Source: Channallabes apus (lineage: Eukaryota > Chordata > Actinopteri > Siluriformes > Clariidae). From it: a stretch of 64,000 nucleotides of DNA. This document shows, piece after piece, positions 48,144 to 56,973 of the stretch. The DNA lies in NCBI GenBank assembly GCA_030522415.1, contig CM060108.1, positions 53,236,452 to 53,300,451 on the forward strand, written 5' to 3'. The notes beneath the pieces were generated by a model. It saw only the letters and a list, made by a program, of their open reading frames with translations. It searched no databases and had not been told where the DNA came from. A program made the translations under genes and the position numbers. Every line of letters starts with the position of its first letter. Positions within the stretch are counted from its first letter, which is position 1.

Positions 48144-48942
48144 CTACAATGAAATATATTTTGTAGTTGATCTACATGGAGATTGCCGGTTCATTTGTGA
48201 TGATAAAATCTGAACATTACATTAATATGGTATGATGTCATAATTAATGTCAGATCCCTCAGTGGGGTTAAACAGTATATCAGTACAAAGGTATGCTACG
48301 TTTTAGCAGCGATGGTGTTTTGGATAAACTGGATATAAAACACATGGAGCACCTTCACCTTTCTAGAGATCCCCCATTGTTTTCCTAAAACATATCCGGA
48401 TAATGTTTTTGTTTAAAGCTCATGTCCAAACACATTGTGCATCTTAGAAAAGTGCTGGAAGCAGGTTTTTGGGCAGAAATAACCACCGATTCAAAGAATT
48501 GTCATCTTGAGAGCTGTTGAAGCTACAGAAGAAAAACATTTATGCCAAATCTTCCACCTGACCTGTGAGCCATGTGAAAAATTAGCCATTGCCATATAGT
48601 CATAGACACCCCTGTGCTCCCACTGCACTGTTTATTTACTATTTACCTATAAATTGCAGGTAGAAATGCTATTGTTCTTTTTACCAGGTCTCTCTGATTT
48701 CTTTTTAAAGATTTTTATATTTAAAACACCACACTGAATAACACATGGTTATTATTTTCTGAGAGATGGCTCAATAAGATGGCTTAGACTGAACTGATAC
48801 AAACAGTTTCACTATGATTGCATGTGACTTGCAATAGATTTCTGTTCACATCATTGAACAGTTTTATACCCAAGTCTCTAACAGTGAACAGTTGTTGACC
48901 TCACTAATATTTATGTTAATCGACAAGACTAACTATACTCAC

Positions 48943-49034
48943 ATCTCCTCAATGATTTTGGTCACATTGTGCTGATAGGCTCTGCGGTGTAGGGAGTATC
49001 TTGTGTGGAACATGTCATATAAATCATAAACTTC
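48943..49034 (-). CDS. samhd1: SAMHD1-like exon ([16 protein letters not shown])
   Basis: Acceptor 'cattctacag', donor GTGAGT. It reads [20 protein letters not shown] then [10 protein letters not shown]. It holds the equivalents of human R366, H370 and Y374, which contact the substrate dNTP; all are conserved. Confidence 0.94.
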
Positions 49035-49423
49035 CTGTAGAATGTTAAATGTATTCAATTATTATTATTATTGATATTAAATGTCTACACTGTCCTTCTG
49101 ATGACTGTCAGATTTAACAAAGCACAGTACTACCAACTTTCATAAAAATTTAATTCATCTGGAAACATAGACACTTAAAGTATGTTTGTGCTTTCATAAC
49201 TTAACAATAATATCCATTAGCTGAGACATGTTCATTTTCAGATTTTTTCTTTTCTGGAACTAAGAGGCTAATGTAGCTTAACATGTAATGAATGCTAATG
49301 GCAGTCAGATTTCTACATATACAGTATTAAATATTTAGACATCCAGAATAAATTTTTTAATAATTCGAAAACTGAATGCAGTTTCAAGATGAAAGCACAG
49401 TGCATCATGGGTAAGTAGCATAC

Positions 49424-49568
49424 CTTGTCTCTGGCACAGATGAGCTTCTTCCTGTTGACCTTATCCCTATTTGCATTTTGGCTGTTCACATTGACCTCAC
49501 ACACTCGAGCGAATTTAAGGAAACGACGGTGGTCTGAGCTGTTCTGGATTCCCAGGTGATATGAATCT
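49424..49568 (-). CDS. samhd1: SAMHD1-like exon (LKFARVCEV)
   Basis: Acceptor 'tccatcag', donor [26 protein letters not shown] then RVCEV are conserved (the first Asp equals human D319). It then has an insertion relative to human, [14 protein letters not shown], before LICARDK. Confidence 0.93.
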
Positions 49569-50054
49569 CTGATGGAATTAAAGTGCACATAGATGTGTAT
49601 TACAGTGCTTTATAAATATATATATGACTTCTACAGACTTTATTTTATAGCGAAGACTTTAATATATGCTGAGTTCTAAGTCCTCCCCTTTTTATGCACC
49701 ATCATATAAAAAAAAACAAAGAAAATCTATTTTTAGATAGACACATGCATACTGAAGAATTACATGGACCAATTGATAAAATTTATGAATTTGAAATAAA
49801 TCATATTTTTATGGAGAGTACGTTTTTTTGTAAAAAAAAATAATAATAATCTGAAATTTTAGACAATTTTTGATACAAAAACAACAATGTAACTCAACAT
49901 TACAATGTAAGATATATTTGTAGTAAGTCATACTGAAAGGAAAGGAAATACTTGTTTGGCTCCTCTATGTAACGCTGCTCATGCTTTAAGGAAGTAAGAT
50001 AGCCAGCTAACTCATGTCTATCTATTACATGAACATTACATCTATTACAATCAC

Positions 50055-50155
50055 CTGGCAAAATAATCCCACTTATCCACATCAATACCCGTTCTCTTAT
50101 TTGCAACAATCTCATACAAGAATTCCTTTTTCTCACGTCTGCTTTTGTCTTGCTT
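50055..50155 (-). CDS. samhd1: SAMHD1-like exon ([12 protein letters not shown])
   Basis: Acceptor 'cttccattag', donor [26 protein letters not shown] is followed by [14 protein letters not shown]. The DKWDY motif carries the metal-binding Asp equivalent to human D311 with the following Lys and Tyr. The lysine-rich start is less conserved than human PYKGRPENKSFLY. Confidence 0.92.
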
Positions 50156-50237
50156 CTAATGGAAGGAAGAATAATAAATTTAGTTTACTGCAAGGTTTTA
50201 TATTATACATATTTATCAATAAAAACAATATCTCTAC

Positions 50238-50393
50238 TGTGTTTTGTAAGGAAGCAGGGTCCAGTGGTCCTATGATCTGCTCTTTGATAAAGTCGAGATC
50301 ACTTGGAGATAGCTTGTATTCTTCCTTCATCACAGGCCACAGATTATTTTCCTCCACCAGATGCTCAAACATCTGCACCGATGCATTCTCATG
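50238..50393 (-). CDS. samhd1: SAMHD1-like exon (HENASVQMFEHL)
   Basis: Acceptor 'ttctctgcag' preceded by a pyrimidine-rich run; 52 codons, phase 0 at both ends. It begins with the His equivalent to human H233 and includes MFEHLVEENNLWPVMKEEY and FIKEQIIGPLDP. The donor ACA|GTAGAG was chosen because it keeps the phase; an alternative GTAAAC donor 45-50 bases further on would add a hydrophobic segment and is less likely. Confidence 0.88.
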
Positions 50394-50544
50394 CTGCAGA
50401 GAAACAGGGGTGGCACAAAGCATAATAAACAAACATTACATAGTACACATTCAGGTGTGCTGCTTGCTTTGCAGACTTTCTATCCTGTCTCGCTCTGCTG
50501 TGTGACTGAATTGACACATGAGTTCATCAAATCTAGTTTTACTG

Positions 50545-50632
50545 AGGAAAACAATCAATCAATCAACATTTATTTATATAGCACTTTACAGCAACCTAAG
50601 TTGAACCAAAGTGCTTCACAGCTCTGTAATGT
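50545..50632 (-). mobile_element. LINE 3' end scrap
   Basis: 'caatcaatcaatcaac' followed by 'atttatttatatagcacttt' is a typical inverted teleost LINE tail and 3' end. Confidence 0.5.
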
Positions 50633-50829
50633 CTGTAAATAATTGAAATAATTGACCCAAATGGCAGCATACAAGGAAAATAAAACAGGGCCCAAAATGG
50701 AACACCAGAGGTCAAAGAGGCTGAGGAGGAAGAGAGATCATGACAGAGAAAGTCCTATTTGGTAAATATGACCTACTGCAAACCATTGTAGTACAGGACC
50801 TTGAAGAACAACTTCTTGTGCCAGACATG

Positions 50830-51486
50830 TGTGAGGGTTGCCCACTAGAGGGCAGTGATTTAGAATTTGTAGTTTTTGGTTGTAGACCCAGTTTCCCAGA
50901 AGGCTCCTCGGTCAGCTGATGCGGATGCTCAGCTGAACCGAGGAGGCTCATTAGCATTAGCATAAATACCTGTTTGTTCTGGGAAACTGGGTCGAGCATT
51001 AAAGTTATATAATTTCTGTTCTGTGGGTTTTGTTTTGTTCTGTTTTAGTTTGGTTTGATTATAGTTGGTCTTTTGGTTTCAGGAGCACTTTAAGTTAAGT
51101 TTGTTTATATTAAGATGTCCTTGTCTTTGTGTCTCCTAGCAGGATTAGCCTCTAGGAGAATTAGCCTTTGTGTTTACCCTTTTGTGTAAGTAACCCCCAT
51201 TGCCTGTTTAGTCCTTTAGTCTGTTTAGTGTATCTTGTCTCGTCCAGTTTGTGTCCCCATGTCTGTATTGTATATTAGTTGTGCAATCCCTAGTCTGATG
51301 TCTAATGTTTATGAGTTCTGTTAACGTTATGCTCCAAGTTTAAGCCAACTTCCTTAGTTCATGTTTTGTTCATGTTTGCATTTTGTTATTATTGTTTATT
51401 AAAAGACTTTTTGTTTTCACTGCATCCCCTCTGCGTCTATGCCTCAACACCAAGCCCACAGTCCTACATCATAGCAGAACGTGACA
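50830..51486 (+). mobile_element. Solo LTR with 5-bp target duplication
   Basis: TGTGAGGGTTGCCC to GAACGTGACA, 657 bases, flanked by 'acatg' at 50825-50829 and 51487-51491. It has a TATA-like 'ataaata' at 50962, a poly(A) signal variant ATTAAA at 51398-51403, and a nested inverted repeat at 50885-50993. No internal retroviral-type sequence is attached. The same family occurs at 31950-34840 and from 63717. Confidence 0.85.
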
Positions 51487-51689
51487 ACATGTTAGGAGAA
51501 TCAAGTGGTCAACAGTATCAAAAGCTGCAGTGAGGTCCAACATCATGAGCAGCACAGGTTTTTTGGAGTCAAGGAATAGGAGGATATCATTCTGGGCCCG
51601 GTTTCTCGATAACGCACACTATTCCCGCGCTAAGAAGACTCTTAAGATATATCTTACGTTAAGTGATAACTTTTCTAAGTTTATTTCTC

Positions 51690-53195
51690 GAAGCAGGAAG
51701 TAGCAAATATTAGTAAAAGTGAGGTGAGAAGGGCGTTGAAGAGGATGAAGAGTGGAAAGGCTGTTGGTCCTGATGACATACCTGTGTAGGTATGGAAGTG
51801 CTTAGGAGAGGTGGCAGTAGACTTTCTGACTAGTTTGTTTAACGAGATCTTGGAGAGTGAGAGGATTCCAGAGGAATGGAGGAGAAGTGTATTGGTGCCG
51901 ATTTTTAAGAACAAGGGAGATGTGCAGAGCTGTGGCAATTACAGAGGCATAAAGCTAATGAGCCATACAATGAAGGTGTGGGAAAGAGTAGTGGAAGCTA
52001 GGTTAAGGGCAGAGGTGAGAATTTGTGAGCAGCAATATGGTTTTATGCCTAGAAAGAGTACATCAGATGCAGTATTTGCTTTGAGGATGCTGATGGAGAA
52101 GTACAGGGAAGGTAATAAAGAGTTGCATTGTGTCTTTGTAGATTTAGAGAAAGCATACGACAGGGTGCCGAGAGAGGAGCTGAGGTGTTGTATGAGGAAG
52201 TCTGGAGTGGCAGAGAAGTATGTTAGAGTGGTGCAGGACATGTATGAGAGTTGTAAGTCGGTGGTGAGATGTGCTGTAGGTGTGACAGAAGAGTTCAAGG
52301 TGGAGGTGGGTCTGCATCAAGGATCGGCTCTAAGCCCCTTTTTGTTTGCTCTAGTGATGGACAGGATGTCAGATGAAGTTAGACAGGAGTCTCCATGGTC
52401 TATGATGTTTGCAGATGACATTGTGCTTTGTAGCGAGAGCAGGGAACAGGTGGAAGAAAATTTGGAGAGGTGGAGGTACGCTCTGGAAAGAAGAGGAATG
52501 AAGGTTAGCCGCAGCAAGACGGAATACATGTGTGTGAATGAGAGGGACCCAAGAGGAACAGTGAGGCTACAGGGAGCAGAGGTAAAGAAGCTGCAGGATT
52601 TTAAGTACTTAGGGTCAACTGTCGAGAGCAACGGAGAGTGTTCAAAGGAGGTGAAGAGACGAGTACAGGCAGGTTGGAATGGGTGGAGAAAAGTGTCAGG
52701 TGTGTTGTGCGATAAAAGAGTATCAGCGAGAATGAAAGGAAAGGTGTACAGGACAGTGGTGAGACCAGCGATGCTCTACGGTTTAGAGACAGTGGCACTG
52801 AAGAAAAGACAGGAGGCAGAGCTAGAGGTAGCAGAGCTGAAGATGTTGAGTTTCTCTTTGGGAGTGACAAGGATGCATAGGATCAAGAATCAGTTCATCA
52901 GAGGGACAACCCATGTGAGATGTTTTGGAGATAAAGTCAGAGAGGCCAGATTGAGGTGGTTTGGACATGTTCAGAGGAGAGATTGTGAATATATTGGTAG
53001 AAGGATGCTGAGCTTGGAACTGCCAGGCAGGAGGTCTAGAGGAAGACCAAAGAGGAGATTTATGGATGCAGTGAGAGAGGACATGAAGTTAGTTGGTGTG
53101 AGAGAAGAGGATGCAGAGGATAGGGTTAGATGGAGGCAGATGATTCGCTGTGGCGACCCCTGAAAGGGAACAGCCGAAAGACAAAGAAGAAGATT
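51690..53195 (+). mobile_element. RTE-clade LINE, reverse-transcriptase half
   Basis: A 5'-truncated copy ends in the family 3' terminus 'gctgtggcgacccctgaaag' and an (AAG)-rich tail. The frame is described separately. Confidence 0.85.
51721..53163 (+). pseudogene. RTE reverse transcriptase, one internal stop
   Basis: From EVRRALKRMKSGKAVGPDDI the frame is broken by one TAG at 51787-51789 (before VWKCLGEVAVDF) and then open for 458 codons. Motifs: NYRGIKLMSHTMKVWERVVE, YGFMPRKSTSDAVFALR, CVFVDLEKAYDRVPREEL (first Asp), GLHQGSALSPFLFALVMDRM, MFADDIVLCSES (Asp pair near 52415), and the C-terminal RRSRGRPKRRF and WRQMIRCGDP typical of RTE. The endonuclease half is missing from this copy. Otherwise well preserved. 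Confidence 0.88.
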
Positions 53196-53646
53196 TCTCG
53201 AACTGTCTCTTAGGAGTCTTCTTAAGTCGCTGCCTCTTACGTCTGACATTACAAGGCGCTGTCTACAGTGAAGGTCCTGAATTAGCTGACATCGGTTGCG
53301 CAGGAATCGATTTTTGACTCATTTTTCATGACAGCGTTAAGAAAGACGGCACTTCTATGCAAATTAAACATTGCACTAAATTCTTTTAATAGCGTTCATT
53401 TCGACATGGGTTAACTTAACAATAACATGCCATTAAAAGACAAATATATAAATTAAATCACCAAACTGTCACTAATATTTTCATGTAACATGTGGCCGTG
53501 AAACGAACTGGTATACAATCAATAGTTGATGGACAAGCAGGTGATAACACTCTTCACCAGCTTCAGAAACAATGTGAAACATGTCAGTTGTTGGGGTTGT
53601 ATAGCGCACTTATGGAATGAATACGATGAGATGACAGAGTGGAGGT
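53196..53646. other. No gene recognised
   Basis: Intronic DNA between the RTE copy and the TTAA-flanked element; nothing identified. Confidence 0.5.
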
Positions 53647-53650
53647 TTAA

Positions 53651-54132
53651 TATCCCTATCTCACCTACTGTACGCGGGGCCGTAAGTGCGGTTCATTATG
53701 ATTCGGCGCGAGTTTTGGTGCTGTTATTACGTTTTCATCTTACCACCCAAAAAAAAATAACAATGTTTAACATGCGGAAGCTCGCGGACCTTGTAGATCT
53801 TCGCGGACCGTCGGGCGCCGGTCACTCGAGGCAAATCACGATGCCTAATACCCCTCTCTCACCTGTGTGGCCTGACTCATCTCCGTGAGCTGCCGCGATT
53901 GCCCACGACGTTCCTTTAACGTTCCGCGAAGTTCTGCAAAGTCTGCAAGCTTCCGCGAGGACCAGCAAAAAATTAAACGTTGAATTTTTCACGTGGAAAG
54001 ATGGAAACGAAATCACAGCGCAAAAACTCGGGGTGAATCATGATCAAGCCTACGGCCACAGCGCGAGCCCGTGCATGCAGGTGAGATAGGGGTATAACAT
54101 AGCGGGTCAAACCGCATAAGTGAATAGGGGTA
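53651..54132. mobile_element. TTAA-flanked element with outer and inner inverted repeats
   Basis: TTAA lies at both edges (53647-53650; 54133-54136). The left end reads TATCCCTATCTCACC and the right end GTGAATAGGGGTA. A second pair of similar motifs lies inside, 'taatacccctctctcacctg' at 53848 and 'caggtgagataggggtataa' at 54078, as if one copy were nested in another. The TTAA site suggests the piggyBac superfamily, but the ends do not start with the usual CCC. Confidence 0.55.
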
Positions 54133-54639
54133 TTAAACATTACAATCACCCAGAAAAATTAATGGATGCGGGGTTTGAAACTCCCAAGGTTATTTTCTCA
54201 TTTAACTAAATAAAATTTCATAAAAATAAAACGTGTCAAAAGAAAAACCCATGAAGTCATGGATAATGGCTAATGATCAATGAAACCTATTTTAAACAAA
54301 AAGCAGCGAGCAGCTGGACATCGGGACGGGGAGTGTAAGTACGACGCGTTGGTCTGGCACGCGTAGGTCTGAGCAGCTCAAGAAGCTCCATAATCTGTTG
54401 CCTTGGAAGGCAAAACTTTTATTTAAATATTTTTTTAATAACGACCACGGGGAAAATATGAAAAGGGCTGAAGTTTTGTCTAAAGGAAAAATGTACATGA
54501 TTCACACGGCTCCACGGACCGCGCCGTCTTCAGTTTAACACAACACCATGCTGTATCGCTGCCTAATTGTTTGCCACCTGTTTAATATTAATTGTGATTG
54601 GCAATTTTAATGCATTAGTCACATTATGAAATTTCAGGT
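54133..54639. other. No gene recognised
   Basis: Short chance frames only. Confidence 0.5.
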
Positions 54640-55342
54640 ATGTTTCACAAATCTGTCAAAATCTGTGATAGTGAGCACTTCTCCTTTGCTGAAATAATCA
54701 TCCCACCTCACAGGTGTGCCATATCAAGATGCTGATTAGACAGTATGATTATTGCACAGTTGTGCCTTAGACTGGCCACAATAAAAGGCCTCTTTAAAAT
54801 GTTCAGTTGTATCTCACAGCACAATGCCACAGATGTTGCAAGTTGTGAGGGACATGCAGCAGGACTGACAGCAGGAATATCTACCAGAGCTGTTGCTCCT
54901 GAATTGAATGTTCATTTCTCTACCATAAGCCATCTCCAAAGGCATTTCATAGAATTTGGCAGGACGTCTAACCAGCCTCACAACCGCGGACCACGTGTAA
55001 CCACACTAGCCCAGGACCTCCACATCCAGCATGTTCACCTCCAAAATAGTCTGAGACCAGCCACTCGGACAGCTGCTGAAACAATTGGTTTGCATAGCCA
55101 AAGAATTTCTGCACAAACTGTCAGAAACCGTCTCAGGGAAGCCCGTCTTCATGCTCGTCGTCCTCATCGGGGTCTCAACCTGACTCCAGTTCGTCATCGT
55201 AACCAATTTTGACAGATTTGTGAACAATAATTGAGACCTATGGTTATTTTGTGTATGTAGAAAATGTTTCAGATCTTTGAGTTCACCTCGTAAAAATTGG
55301 GAGCAAAAACAAAAGTGCTGCGTTTATATTTTTGTTCAGTGT
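54640..55342 (+). mobile_element. Internally deleted Tc1 transposon keeping the DNA-binding region
   Basis: The 5' part with the typical leader 'agtgagcacttctcctttgc' and 'gccacaataaaaggcc' is followed directly by the 3' terminal repeat ending 'tatatttttgttcagtgtag'. The catalytic region is gone. The left terminal repeat is eroded. Confidence 0.8.
54796..55212 (+). pseudogene. Tc1 transposase N-terminal domain only
   Basis: An open frame (upstream Met at 54745 lies in the leader) contains a first helix-turn-helix region (GISTRAVAPELNVHFSTIS), the GRTSNQPHNRGPRVTTLAQD linker and a second HTH (RTAAETIGLHSQRISAQTVR, LREARLHARRP). This is the paired-like DNA-binding domain of Tc1. It ends at TGA 55210-55212 without any catalytic Asp. 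It could in principle bind the transposon ends without cutting. Confidence 0.7.
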
Positions 55343-55656
55343 AGTTCAGAACCCCATTCCACTCTATTTGCTACTGACCTCTCCTGTCATTTTTTGATTT
55401 GCAGTCAGCTCTCGGTTAATTATTGTAGCGTAATGACCCCACATCAAGCTGTTAATGGGTTAAACAAATTTATGAGGACATGAAAACAACTCTACAGCAC
55501 ATTTTGACATGGGGCTATAAGAACTTGTTATTGTCATGATAATGTTTCAATACCAAACCTTTAAGGAAATTAACAATGTTCTACCAACCCCGAAAAAAAT
55601 TATAATGAAACCATACCTTCACCACCAAAATAAAGTGAAATTAAAACAATACTAAC

Positions 55657-55731
55657 CATTCTGACTCGGACTGATCTGGCAACCCTTGTACGAGGACGCT
55701 GAGACGCTGCTTTTTTTCCGAGCTCCGCCAT
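55657..55731 (-). CDS. Candidate alternative first exon inside the SAMHD1-like gene
   Basis: On the - strand an ATG at 55731 in the context CAGTATGGCG opens 25 codons, a basic peptide starting MAELGKKAASQRPRTRVARS and ending in Met, followed by a GTTAGT donor at 55656. CpG-rich DNA lies upstream (55830-55900). It lies between two SAMHD1-like exons (62785 and 50393), and its end is phase 0, the phase in which the next exon starts. I do not recognise the peptide. It could instead belong to a separate gene or be chance sequence at the edge of the L2 5' region. Confidence 0.25.
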
Positions 55732-55964
55732 ACTGACCAATTTTTAAACTTTTTCGTCCCCTTACGAAGAGTGTACATAAAACGGATAAGTATCTTATAA
55801 TATATTTACTCGAAACGCGTGTTATATCGTTTAGTTTTAATTGTTTTGCAGCACACCGCTTTTAGCCGGCATTAGCATCGCTAGCCCGTTAGCCCGGCTA
55901 TCACGTTTGTTTGTAAAGTTTGTTTACGCTTCTTCACACCGATTATTTTCCGTGTTTAGACACC

Positions 55965-56880
55965 ATGTCGGTTGTGATTCTGCCTCTGACTGCAGGTGAG
56001 GAGACATTGGAGCTGCACTCGGTGGATTTGGAGCTGGAGGCCGTGGAGAAGCTGATCCGCGAGCTACAGGTGAAGTTGGCCCAGCTACAGCAGCGGAAAG
56101 CCACGCTGGAATCGTCACAGACCGATGCTCACCTGTCCCAGGTAAATTCTCGGCGTGACACAATCTCTCCGACAACCTCAACCCCGCGTGTTTCTCTGCC
56201 CAGGTCCAACACACCAAGGACGCAGCCCGCCCAGTTTTTCTACACGGATACCACGGACCCTGGATACAGCAGCAGCGGAAGAAGCACGCCAAGCCCCGGG
56301 CGAGGACCTCTCCCCCTCCACCACCACCCGTCTTCGACATCTCGACCCGAAACCGCGTCGCTCCTCTCCGCGAGACGGCACACGACACGCTGGTCATCGG
56401 AGACTCCATCGTTCGTCACGTGCGTGCTACCACGGCAAAAGGTAAGGTGCACACTCGCTGTTTACCTGGTGCACGTGTTCTTGATGTTGCTGCACAGGTG
56501 CCTGCTGCCCTGAGGAAGAACATTGTAGCTGTGGTTCTTCATTCCGGCACGAACGGACTAGGCTGAGGCAGATGGAGATCCTAAAGAAGGACTTCAGGAG
56601 CCTGGTCGAGAAGGTCCGCAGCACATCACCCACGACAAGGATCGTCGTATCTGGACCGCTTCCCACATTTCAGTGAGGAATCGAGAAGTTCAGTAGATTA
56701 TTTGCCTTTAATTAATGGTTACAATCTTGGTGTCGACAACAGAAATTACGCTTTGTTGATAACTGGAATGTTTTCTGGGAGCGTCCTAGGCTCTATCACA
56801 CCGATGGCCTACACCCTAGCAGAGCTGGAGCAGCGGTCCTCTCTGACAACATCACCCGGACCCTACGAACCATCTGACTG
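55965..56880 (+). pseudogene. L2 ORF1 (coiled coil plus SGNH-esterase domain), broken
   Basis: It starts MSVVILPLTAGEETLELHSV with a coiled-coil-like stretch (LELEAVEKLIRELQVKLAQL). After about 56145 the family reading continues in other frames: IVGDSIVRHV-type (TLVIGDSIVRHVRATTAKGK, with the GDS serine of SGNH hydrolases at about 56394), LPGARVLDVAAQVPA, then KKDFRSLVEKVRSTSP, RIVVSGPLPTF and near 56800 DGLHPSRAG-like with the catalytic Asp/His region. Several frameshifts and a stop at about 56675 separate the pieces. Confidence 0.75.
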
Positions 56881-56973
56881 GCGGTAAGTCATACTGTAGA
56901 TTCCAAACATATTAGCCACATCACAACTCACCATAGTGATAGATGCACACACATAGCTTGTCCTATAGAAACT

